From NCBI GenBank assembly GCA_016713175.1, contig JADJPQ010000008.1:1-64000 (forward strand): a stretch of DNA of 64,000 nucleotides. The letters run 5' to 3'. The notes under the pieces are model-generated. The model was not told the DNA's origin, searched no databases, and saw only the letters and a list, made by a program, of their open reading frames with translations. Positions 50,060 through 57,408 of the stretch are shown piece by piece. The stretch comes from Planctomycetota bacterium (GTDB taxonomy: Bacteria; Planctomycetota; UBA1135; UBA2386). Each line of letters begins with the position of its first letter. Within the stretch, counting starts at the first letter, position 1. The translations under genes were made by a program, and so were the position numbers.

Positions 50060-52354
50060 ATGACGACGAAAGATCCTGCTGAGGTCCCGAGCGAGACTGC
50101 CATCCTCGACATCACCGGCATGACCTGTGCCGCCTGTGCCGGCCGCATCGAACGCGCGCTGGCGAAGGTAGGCGGCGTGGAGGCCGCCCAGGTCAACCTC
50201 GTCTCGCAGCAGGCTCGCGTCGAGATCGACCCGAAGCGCGCGAACGGAGCCGCACTGGAGGCGGCCGTCGTCGCTGCGGGCTACGGCGTGTTGCCACCCG
50301 CCTCCACGGCCGGTCCAATGGAGCTGGATCGCAGCGGGTCGGAGGAGCGAGACCGCCGAGTTCTGGTGCGCGACCTTGCCGTTGCGGCGGCTCTCACGGT
50401 TCCGATTCTCGTCCTCGGCATGTCCCATGGTGCGATCCCCTTTGCCGACACTTGGGCCGGCCGCATCGTCCAGTTCGTGCTTGGCACGGGTGTGCTGTTC
50501 GGACCCGGCCGTCGGTTCCTGCGCGCTGGCGTTGCCGCGGTCCGCCACCTCAGTCCCGACATGAACACGCTGGTTGCGCTCGGGGCGCTCTCGGCTTGGG
50601 CGTGGTCGACGGTGGCGACGTTCGCCGCGCACTGGTTTGCGCACGGTGAGCATTCCGCGCCGCACATCTACTTCGAGGCGGCGGCGGCAATCGTCACCTT
50701 CGTGCTGCTCGGCAAGTTCCTGGAGACTCGGGCTCGCTGGCGTCTCGGAGATGCGGTGCGCGCGCTGCACGCCTTGGTGCCGGCGCTGGCCCATCGTGTC
50801 GACGGCGACGCATCTTCGATCGAGCGCGACGTCCCGGTCGCTGACCTGCGGCCCGGCGATCGCGTGCGGGTTCGTCCCGGCGAGCGCGTGCCGAGCGATG
50901 GCGTCGTCGTGCACGGTAGTTCTGCCGTGGACGAATCGCTGCTCAGTGGCGAGAGCATGCCAGTCGAGAAGGGGCTCGGCGACCGTGTCGTTGGCGGCAG
51001 CATGAACACGTCCGGTGCGCTGCTCGTACGTGTCGAGCACGCGGGTGCGGAGACCGCGCTGGCGCGGATCACCGCCGCGGTCGAACTGGCTCAGGGATCG
51101 CGGGCACCGATTGCTCGGTTCGCCGATCGGGCCAGTGCGGTGTTTGTGCCGATCGTGCTGGTGCTGGCGCTGGTGACGTTCGGCGTCTGGTGGTCGATCG
51201 ACCCGACCTGGGGCGGGCTGCCGGTGGCGATCGAGTACATGGTGGCGGTGCTCGTGATCGCTTGTCCATGTGCGCTCGGCCTTGCGACGCCTGCGGCCGT
51301 TGCCGTCGGTGCTGGACGTGGTGCGGAACTCGGGGTCATGTTTCGAACCGGCGCGGCGATCGAACAGGCGAGCCACATCGACACCGTGCTGTTCGACAAG
51401 ACCGGCACGCTGACGACTGGCCGACCTGATGTGGTTGCCGTCGAGCCGCGACCCGGCATCGGGAGCGAGGAACTACTGCGCCTTGCCGCGGCGGTCGAGT
51501 TGTCGAGTGAGCATCCGTTTGCCCGTGCGGTCGTCGGTTCGGTGCAGGCGCGTGGGCTCGCGCTCGACGCAGCAACGCAGTTCGTCGCCGTTCCGGCGAT
51601 GGGGGTGATGGCGCGTGTGGGCGGCTTCACCGTTCGCGTCGGCAAGCCCGAATGGCTCGCCCAGCAAGGCATCGACGTCGCGGCGGTCGCTACGCGCGTC
51701 GCGGCGCTGGCGTCAGGTGGGGTCACGCCGCTTCTCGTGGCGCGAGATGGTGACCTACTGGGGGTGATCGGCCTCGCCGATGCCCTGCGGCCCGAGGCAC
51801 GGGCGGCCGTGAAGCATCTGCGCGCGATGGGGATCCGTCTCGGGATCCTGTCCGGAGACAAGCAGGGCGTCGTCGCTGCGATTGCGCAGCAAGTCGGTAT
51901 CGACGAGATCGCTGCGGAGCTGCTACCTACCGACAAGACCCCACGGATTGCCAAAACGAAGGATGGAGGGCAGCGCGTCGCGATGGTCGGCGATGGCGTC
52001 AATGACGCCCTGGCACTGGCGACCGCCGACCTGGGGATCGCAGTCGGCACCGGCTCCGACGTTGCTGCGGCAGCCTCGGACGTCGCGCTACTGCGAGGCG
52101 GGCTCGCGGGCGTGCCTGTAGCCATCGCCTTGGCCCGAGCAACCATGCGCACGATCCGGTGCAACCTGCTGTGGGCGTCGGTCTACAACCTGCTCGGCCT
52201 GCCGATCGCGGCCGGCGCGTTCGCGGGACTGGGCATCGCCTTGTCGCCGGTGTACGCCAGTGCCGCCATGTCGCTGTCCAGCGTGTCTGTCCTGTTGAGT
52301 TCCCTCATGCTGCGGCGTTTCCGCAGCGCGAGCGGAGCGGAGATCGTGCGGTGA
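50060..52354 (+). CDS. copA: Cu+ exporting P1B-1 ATPase CopA
   Basis: This 764-residue ATPase pumps Cu+ (and Ag+) from the cytoplasm. It has one N-terminal HMA domain with G-M-T-C-A-A-C near residue 20, eight membrane segments, transmembrane C-P-C-A-L-G-L (402), D-K-T-G-T (446), S-E-H-P-F-A-R and M-V-G-D-G-V-N-D. The end has Y-N and M-S-L-S-S of the P1B-1 class. One oddity: after G-D-G-V-N-D-A the nearly invariant Pro is Leu (residue 651). The stop overlaps the sigma factor start (GTGA). Confidence 0.94.
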   Translation: MTTKDPAEVPSETAILDITGMTCAACAGRIERALAKVGGVEAAQVNLVSQQARVEIDPKRANGAALEAAVVAAGYGVLPPASTAGPMELDRSGSEERDRRVLVRDLAVAAALTVPILVLGMSHGAIPFADTWAGRIVQFVLGTGVLFGPGRRFLRAGVAAVRHLSPDMNTLVALGALSAWAWSTVATFAAHWFAHGEHSAPHIYFEAAAAIVTFVLLGKFLETRARWRLGDAVRALHALVPALAHRVDGDASSIERDVPVADLRPGDRVRVRPGERVPSDGVVVHGSSAVDESLLSGESMPVEKGLGDRVVGGSMNTSGALLVRVEHAGAETALARITAAVELAQGSRAPIARFADRASAVFVPIVLVLALVTFGVWWSIDPTWGGLPVAIEYMVAVLVIACPCALGLATPAAVAVGAGRGAELGVMFRTGAAIEQASHIDTVLFDKTGTLTTGRPDVVAVEPRPGIGSEELLRLAAAVELSSEHPFARAVVGSVQARGLALDAATQFVAVPAMGVMARVGGFTVRVGKPEWLAQQGIDVAAVATRVAALASGGVTPLLVARDGDLLGVIGLADALRPEARAAVKHLRAMGIRLGILSGDKQGVVAAIAQQVGIDEIAAELLPTDKTPRIAKTKDGGQRVAMVGDGVNDALALATADLGIAVGTGSDVAAAASDVALLRGGLAGVPVAIALARATMRTIRCNLLWASVYNLLGLPIAAGAFAGLGIALSPVYASAAMSLSSVSVLLSSLMLRRFRSASGAEIVR

Positions 52355-52941
52355 GCTGCCACGGAGAGCGTGAGGGCGACGCCGCGGGACTACGGGACCG
52401 CGTGATGCGCGAACTCGTTGCTGGCCACCGCGAGTTCGTCGCGTTCGTGGAGCGGCGCGTTGGTGACCGCACCATCGCCGAGGACGTCGTGCAGGACGCT
52501 TTCGTCAAAGGTCTGGAACGCGGCGGCGACCTGCGTGCCGACGAGTCGTCGCGTGCGTGGTTCTACCGCGTGCTGCGCAACGCGATCATCGACCGGCACC
52601 GGCGATCAACGACTGCCGGCGCGCGACTTCAGGCACTTGCCGACGAACTGGAGCGGGCCGAATCGCAGAGGGCCGCCGAAGCCGATCGCGAGCTGTGTAG
52701 CTGCATCGGCCGGCTGATCGACACTCTGCCGCCGGATCAGGCCACGGCCTTGCGTCGCATCGAACTGGACGGTGTCGCAGTCAAGGACTTCGCTGCGGAA
52801 GCAGGGCTTGGAGAGAGCAACGCGGGGGTTCGAGTCATCAGGGCCCGCAAGGCGCTGCGCGAGCAAGTGACGCGGGCTTGCGGGACGTGTGCGGAACACG
52901 GTTGCTTCGATTGTTCGTGCCGCAAGCCACAGGCTGGCTAG
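52351..52941 (+). CDS. ECF-type RNA polymerase sigma factor with Cys-rich tail
   Basis: This is a 196-residue sigma-70-family factor. Region 2 ([10 protein letters not shown] near residue 50, W-F-Y-R-V-L-R-N) and region 4 (residues 125-170) are clear. The last 20 residues hold a cluster [14 protein letters not shown], with five Cys and one His. No anti-sigma gene is nearby. The tail could bind metal and switch the factor directly. The GTG start overlaps the copA stop, so it is coupled to the copper pump and probably activates metal-resistance promoters. Confidence 0.85.
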   Translation: MSCHGEREGDAAGLRDRVMRELVAGHREFVAFVERRVGDRTIAEDVVQDAFVKGLERGGDLRADESSRAWFYRVLRNAIIDRHRRSTTAGARLQALADELERAESQRAAEADRELCSCIGRLIDTLPPDQATALRRIELDGVAVKDFAAEAGLGESNAGVRVIRARKALREQVTRACGTCAEHGCFDCSCRKPQAG

Positions 52942-53008
52942 CCAAGGTGCAATGTCGTCCCGCCACGATCTGGTCGCGCGGCCCGGCTGAGGCAGGGCGA
53001 CGCAGAAC

Positions 53009-53299
53009 CTACTTCTTCTGCGCGGGCTGCCCGCCTGCCGCCATGCCTTCCAGCACCTTGTCGACGTTCGTCGTCGCAGGATCGTTGTGGACGGTGATCT
53101 CGGCGTTGCCCGCCGTGATCTCGGCCCCCTTTACACCCGGCAGCTTCTCCAGCGTGGCACGCACGCCGGCAACGCAGCCGCCTCAAGTGGGCTTCTTGTC
53201 GAGGACCAACATGGCGTCCTTCGTCTCGATCGACACCGGATTGGTCGCGCAACCCGCGAGAGCGAGCGCGGCCAGCAACGGCAGGGATGCGAGCCTCAT
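53009..53299 (-). CDS. Putative selenoprotein: HMA-domain lipoprotein (U-G-G-C), second of pair
   Basis: ATG at 53299, final stop TAG at 53009-53011, with one in-frame TGA at 53183-53185 (codon 39). Reading it as selenocysteine gives 96 residues: a lipoprotein signal (A-L-A-G-C), a short linker, then a full heavy-metal-associated domain in which the metal site reads T-U-G-G-C-V-A-G-V-R. Sec stands where the first Cys of CxxC belongs. The fold continues in the same frame for 57 codons after TGA, with L-E-K-L-P-G-V-K-G-A and the usual beta strands. The ATG overlaps the TGA of the upstream sister gene, with AAGGTG before it. It probably binds Cu+ or another soft metal at the periplasmic face. 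Confidence 0.8.
53149..53185 (-). promoter_or_regulatory. SECIS-like hairpin of the second Sec gene
   Basis: After the UGA (53183-53185) come 13 bases, then an 8-base-pair stem CCGGCGUG/CACGCUGG (one G-U pair) with loop CGUGC at 53157-53161. The loop begins 21 bases after the UGA, and its second base is G, as required for bacterial SECIS elements. Confidence 0.55.
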
Positions 53300-53619
53300 G
53301 ACTTCACCTTTGCGCCGGCCTTACCGGCAGCGACGAGCTTGCCGACCATGTCGGCCGGCTTGATCTTCTTGGCGTCGTAGTGGACCGTGAAGTCCTTGTC
53401 GCCGGACTTGATGTCGATCTGGCTGATGCCGTCGACCTTCCCCAGGGCACCGCGCACGGCGGTGATGCATCCCCCTCAAACGTCCTCGCCCAACTCCAGC
53501 TTGACCTGCGAAACGGTCGCGGCAGCACCCGGCGTCGGGTTGTTCGGAGCGGTGGGCTCCGGCTTGCTGCAGGCGACCAGGAACAGCGCACAGGCGCTCG
53601 CGGCGAACAGTCGGCTCAT
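53296..53619 (-). CDS. Putative selenoprotein: HMA-domain lipoprotein (U-G-G-C), first of pair
   Basis: ATG at 53619 with GAGGAA upstream; final stop TGA at 53296-53298. An in-frame TGA at 53476-53478 (codon 48) falls exactly at the first Cys of the metal-binding CxxC: D-V-U-G-G-C-I-T-A-V-R. The product would be 107 residues: signal with lipobox L-V-A-C, a Pro/Thr-rich linker (residues 19-36), HMA domain to the end. The 59 codons after the TGA keep a typical HMA pattern (L-G-K-V-D-G-I, D-F-T-V-H-Y-D). It is homologous to the next gene but clearly diverged, so the same TGA position in both is a conserved feature rather than a copied error. Confidence 0.8.
53448..53478 (-). promoter_or_regulatory. 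SECIS-like hairpin of the first Sec gene
   Basis: After the UGA (53476-53478) come 11 bases, then a perfect 6-base-pair stem CACCGC/GCGGUG with loop CGUGC at 53454-53458, 17 bases after the UGA. The loop is identical to that of the sister gene, although the stems differ. Confidence 0.55.
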
Positions 53620-53805
53620 GATCTCATTTCCTCGATGGCAACCCCGCGAAGGTTCGCGGTGGGCGAGAATCCTAGGCAGCACTTGGTACCGCACCAGGAG
53701 AAGGCGTCAGCAGGCCGCCTGCGGTTGTGCAGCTCGGAGTGTCGCGCCGTTCTCACCTTGGCGGCCCTACGATGCCGGACCGCCCTACAACCCGTCAGGA
53801 TGACC

Positions 53806-54681
53806 ATGCGAGTCGCACTCCAGATGCTCTGCTCCCTCTGCTTCGTCCTGTGCTTGCCGGCGCAGCAGCCCGACTGGAACCCGGTTGGCGTGGTGCTCGG
53901 CGAGGCAGGCTCGGTGCTGCCCGACGGCACGTTCCGCATCGACGTGCCGCGCAAGGAGCCGGTTCTGCGCAACGAGTTCGGCTTCGTGGTCCCGCCGTCC
54001 ATGGTGCTGACCTACGCGGCGTTCACGGGCACGCCTGAGCGCGCGTTCGTGGTGGGCGACACCTGCATGTTGCCCGAGGAGGTCAACCCGGTGCTCGACG
54101 AGCTGAGGAAGGGCAAGCTGGAGGTCGTGGCGATCCACAACCACATGCTGGGCGGCAGCCCCAACTTCATCTTCCTGCACTTCCAGGGCTCGGGTGCGGC
54201 GATGGACATGGCCAAGGCGATCCGCGCCGCGTGGGACCAGATGGGCAAGCAGCCCCCGGCGGCAGCGCCGGCGGCAGCAACTCCGCCTGCGCCCGACTGG
54301 AAGGCAGTGTCCGACGCGGTCGGCCTACCGGGCGCGATGCAGAAGGACGGCATGTTCAAGATCGTGCTGCCGCGCCCGCAGTTGGGGACCGGCATCGACG
54401 GGCAGCGGCTTCCCGCGGGCGTCGGGCTCGCCTGCTGGGTTGGCTTCGCGCCCTGCGAGTGCGGGCAGACGATGATCATGGGCGACACCTGCCTGCTCCG
54501 GAGCGAGTTGCAGGAGGCCATCGATGCCTACCGCAAGCACGGCATTCGCATCGTCGCGATCCACAACCACATGCTGGGAACCAGTCCCGAACTGATCTTC
54601 TGCCACTTCTCGGCGGAAGGGGACGCGATGGAGCTGGCGTGGGCCATCGAGGTGGTGTGGTCGCCGCTGCGAACGAAGTAG
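53806..54681 (+). CDS. Secreted DUF1259 (LppY/LpqO-like) protein, two repeats
   Basis: This is a 291-residue secreted protein. The ATG at 53806 has AGGA upstream (53800 is an alternative) and begins a signal peptide. Two DUF1259 units occupy residues 24-148 and 165-290, joined by an Ala/Pro-rich linker. Each holds G-D-T-C-x-L and a V-A-I-H-N-H-M-L motif, whose paired His suggest a metal site. It is divergent from the selenoprotein pair, 186 bases away. Function of the family unknown. Confidence 0.85.
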   Translation: MRVALQMLCSLCFVLCLPAQQPDWNPVGVVLGEAGSVLPDGTFRIDVPRKEPVLRNEFGFVVPPSMVLTYAAFTGTPERAFVVGDTCMLPEEVNPVLDELRKGKLEVVAIHNHMLGGSPNFIFLHFQGSGAAMDMAKAIRAAWDQMGKQPPAAAPAAATPPAPDWKAVSDAVGLPGAMQKDGMFKIVLPRPQLGTGIDGQRLPAGVGLACWVGFAPCECGQTMIMGDTCLLRSELQEAIDAYRKHGIRIVAIHNHMLGTSPELIFCHFSAEGDAMELAWAIEVVWSPLRTK

Positions 54682-54760
54682 GCGTGCCTGTCGAGGGCGA
54701 CCGAGTTCGTGCGCCTCGGTGTCGTGGCCTCCTACGGGGGCTGGGAACGCGGCTCGGATC

Positions 54761-54795
54761 CCTGCGCGTGACGTTGAGTCAACGTCGTCGAATCT
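54761..54795 (+). repeat. Intergenic TGAC-N5-GTCA element, copy 5
   Basis: The core TGACGTTGAGTCA lies at 54769-54781, identical to copy 1, after TGCGCG. It is 250 bases from the tRNA-Gly fragment and near the end of the accessory region. The gap 54682-55033 contains no gene I can support. Confidence 0.55.
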
Positions 54796-54885
54796 GCTCC
54801 GCCTGCGTGCCGGCTTCGAGCATTCCAACCTCCGTCCGGTCTGGATCGGCTACTGGCGAAGCGGACGTGATGAGCGGTCGACCGA

Positions 54886-54903
54886 TGTATGCACGTGCAT
54901 ACA
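54886..54903. repeat. 18-base perfect palindrome
   Basis: TGTATGCACGTGCATACA is fully symmetric and lies in gene-free DNA 130 bases left of the tRNA-Gly fragment. It may be a protein-binding site of the integration machinery or a regulator operator. Confidence 0.45.
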
Positions 54904-55033
54904 GATCCTGCAACTGGCGTCGATTCGCAGCCACTTACGTCCACTCTCGTCCACGGCTTGCAAAGCGCCCGAAACCTGCTAACCTTCCTAAACACGGCTC
55001 GTTCAAGGTCCTGCGTCGGATTTCCAGAGAGCT

Positions 55034-55078
55034 TTGCCAACGTGAGGGTCGAGGGTTCAAATCCCTCTACCCGCTCCA
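55034..55078 (+). tRNA. 3' half of tRNA-Gly(GCC), probable attachment site
   Basis: The fragment begins in the anticodon loop (TTGCCAA, anticodon GCC), continues through the 3' anticodon strand CGTGA, variable loop GGGTC, T-arm GAGGG-TTCAAAT-CCCTC, acceptor strand TACCCGC, discriminator T and encoded CCA. The five bases before the loop do not pair with CGTGA, and no GCGGGTA acceptor strand lies upstream. So it is a fragment, not a functional gene. Integrases commonly recombine in this half of tRNA genes. It marks the border between accessory DNA (left) and backbone genes (right). Confidence 0.75.
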
Positions 55079-55166
55079 GTTTTCCGGCCGCAGTCTTCCG
55101 GCCGCTCCAGTTCTTCCGGCGCCATCTCGGCCCCGGGGCGCCTCCAGGCACACCGGCGCCGGGCGC

Positions 55167-57395
55167 TCAGAGCCCGAGCGTGTAGCGCAGCCGCTGCGAA
55201 GCCGACAACCCCGGCGCCGCCGAGCCGCACGGATTCGCCGCCGTATTGAACGTGACCCACTGCACCTCGAGGTTCAACCCGACATACACCGGGTCGCACG
55301 ACAGCGGGTAGTTCCTGGTCGCCGAACCACCGGCGTTGCCGATGAACTCGATCGAGATCGCGTTCGTCAGCCCGCAGCTGCCACACGCCAGCGGCGCGCC
55401 CGGAAACGCGATCGAGAAGAACGGGATCGCGCTGGCCGAGATGCCGGTCAGCGTCCAGCGGAACGACGGATTGCCGACCACGAACGGCCCACCGGCCGAA
55501 CCGATCGTGCCGCCAGCACCGCAGCCGGCGCCGAGCACGACCGCCGCAGTCCCAGGCCCCAGCGCCTCGAAGCGCTGCGCGATCAGGTTGCCGTCGAACG
55601 GCGGCGCATTCTCGGCCTCGGTGAACACCACCAGACCATCGTCGCCACTGCTCGGGTTGCCGGCGACCCGGCCGATGCAACGCGGCAGGTACTCGTAGTT
55701 GTGGGTGCCAGTCGGGTTGAGGCCGTCCAGGAAGAACCGGGCGCCACAGGTCGTGCAGTCCGGATTGACCAGGAAACCCTCGACCTCATCGGCCCAGCCG
55801 TCGCGTTGCCGTTGCCAGAACACGCCGTACTTGCTGCCGAGCCAGCACACATCCGGATCGACCTGGTTCTGCCCGACCCGTGCGTCGATCGCGCGTTCGA
55901 TGCCGGTCATCGCCGTGGCCGTCGCCGTCACCGACACGCCGCGGCAGCGGATGTCGAACGGCGGCGCGGCGGTCTCCGCCTGTTGCCAGACCAGCAGGAA
56001 CGCACTGCCGTTGCCGTCGATCGCCGGTCGCTCGTCGGGCCGACCGTTGCTGGTTGCTGCGATCGCGGCGGCGCCGATCAACACCGCGTCTTTGGTGATG
56101 CCGCGGACCATGATCTCGGAGTCCGGTCCCGAACTGTCGACCCAGGCGATCGCGCCGCGCCCGGTGCTGCCATCGGACTTGCTGATCGCCGCGTTGCCGA
56201 CGGCGCCGCTGGCGACCGTGACCGCGGCGCCGACCGGGATCGGATCGCCGGCGGCAGGCACCGTGACCTGACGCGCCTTGATGCCGCCGCTGTCCTGCCA
56301 GACCAGGACCGCTTCGTCGTCGCCGGTCGTCGCTTCGCCCATCAGGCCGGGCGAGTGTTCGTCATCGGCGGAGGCGACCAGATCGATCGCCGCCGTCGAC
56401 ACGCCATCGCTGGCATTGATCAGCAACCCGCGGATGTTGCGCGGGCCGGCGGGCAGGGCCGCTTGTTCCCAGGTGACCAGGAAGCGGTCGGTGGCGTTGA
56501 CGTTCGCAACGCGCATGTTGCTCTTGTGGCTGGTGTCGAGCGTCGGGAACAACGTGCCGCCGACGAGTGAGCCGTCACCATTGAGCCGTTGCGCGCGGAT
56601 GCCCGAGTCGATGCCCGAGAAAACGCGCCGCCAGACGATCAAGAACTTGTCGTTCGTCGCGTCGTAGGCGACATCGGGGGTCGAGTCGCTGTTGCCGGCG
56701 GCGGTCGGGTCGAACTCGACGCCGATCAGCGGGTCGAGCACCAACGGATAACTGGCGCTCGCGACGAATGCCGCGGGCAGCGCGAGTTCGAGGCGGGGGC
56801 CGTCGATGCGGGCCGTGCCCGCGACGCGCAGTCCCTTGGCGTCGATGCCGGTCACCGCGCCGAGGGTGACGGCGCCGATCCCGGGCAGCGTCCAGCGCGG
56901 CTTGCCGTTGTTGCCGACGTCGGCGGCGAGTCCGGTGTCGACGTCGAACTGCACGACCAGATCGCCGTCGCCGGCCAGCGGGTCGGCGAACGCGAACGAC
57001 TGTTCGAGTCCCTCCACCCGCACGTCGTAGCGTTCGCTGATCCCATGGCCATGGGTGTAGGTGATGCGGTTGCCGGCCCGTTCCGGCGGCCGGCCGGCAG
57101 AGGCTTCCTGCAGCGTGGTGCTGCCGCGTCGGATGGCGCGCAGCGACCAGACGACCGGCATCGTGCGTGCGGCCCGCGAGCCGAATGCCGGCACGAAGGT
57201 GACGCGGCCCGGTTGCAGCCGGGCCTCATAATGGCGACCGCCAACGTGCCAGCCGTCCGGCAACGGTGCGACGCCGGTGTTGGCGTCGAACGCGGTCGGC
57301 GGCGACAGCAGGTCCTGGCGGTCCTGGGTCTGGGCGGTGACGTTCGCGGCGAAGGTCGCCACGAACCCGAGCAAAGCGGTGCGGATGGTGTTCAT
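55167..57395 (-). CDS. Secreted protein of a three-member paralogous family (member 3)
   Basis: This is a 742-residue secreted protein. The ATG at 57395 has GGAGGAAACC upstream and gives a signal peptide. The N-terminal 220 residues are beta-rich with G-I-x-A-V-T-L-G-A-V-T-G-I-D-A. The middle has repeated Trp- and Asp-rich beta blades (F-L-I-V-W-R-R, F-L-V-T-W-E-Q, A-V-L-V-W-Q-D), which suggests a beta-propeller. A Cys-rich spacer and a Gly/Cys domain (G-A-G-C-G-A-G-G) end it. I know no function. It is the last gene of three tandem homologues. Confidence 0.75.
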   Translation of the reverse strand: MNTIRTALLGFVATFAANVTAQTQDRQDLLSPPTAFDANTGVAPLPDGWHVGGRHYEARLQPGRVTFVPAFGSRAARTMPVVWSLRAIRRGSTTLQEASAGRPPERAGNRITYTHGHGISERYDVRVEGLEQSFAFADPLAGDGDLVVQFDVDTGLAADVGNNGKPRWTLPGIGAVTLGAVTGIDAKGLRVAGTARIDGPRLELALPAAFVASASYPLVLDPLIGVEFDPTAAGNSDSTPDVAYDATNDKFLIVWRRVFSGIDSGIRAQRLNGDGSLVGGTLFPTLDTSHKSNMRVANVNATDRFLVTWEQAALPAGPRNIRGLLINASDGVSTAAIDLVASADDEHSPGLMGEATTGDDEAVLVWQDSGGIKARQVTVPAAGDPIPVGAAVTVASGAVGNAAISKSDGSTGRGAIAWVDSSGPDSEIMVRGITKDAVLIGAAAIAATSNGRPDERPAIDGNGSAFLLVWQQAETAAPPFDIRCRGVSVTATATAMTGIERAIDARVGQNQVDPDVCWLGSKYGVFWQRQRDGWADEVEGFLVNPDCTTCGARFFLDGLNPTGTHNYEYLPRCIGRVAGNPSSGDDGLVVFTEAENAPPFDGNLIAQRFEALGPGTAAVVLGAGCGAGGTIGSAGGPFVVGNPSFRWTLTGISASAIPFFSIAFPGAPLACGSCGLTNAISIEFIGNAGGSATRNYPLSCDPVYVGLNLEVQWVTFNTAANPCGSAAPGLSASQRLRYTLGL

Positions 57396-57408
57396 GGTTT
57401 CCTCCCGA

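Noticed and set aside
53296..53694. Truncated lipoprotein ending at the TGA at 53476
   Set aside because: The HMA domain continues in frame after the TGA, and the sister gene has a TGA at the same place, so an ending there is unlikely.
20141..54795. Integron attC sites
   Set aside because: The repeats are in one orientation between genes, but only two copies fit the GTTRRRY core, the complementary core is absent, spacing is many kilobases, and no integrase is seen.
54950..55078. Complete tRNA-Gly gene
   Set aside because: The 5' acceptor strand GCGGGTA, D-arm and 5' anticodon strand are absent, so only a 3' half is present.
54231..56570. Plus-strand frame of 779 codons crossing the att site
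   Set aside because: It overlaps the DUF1259 gene, the tRNA fragment and a secreted protein gene in other frames, and its translation is Arg-rich without motifs.
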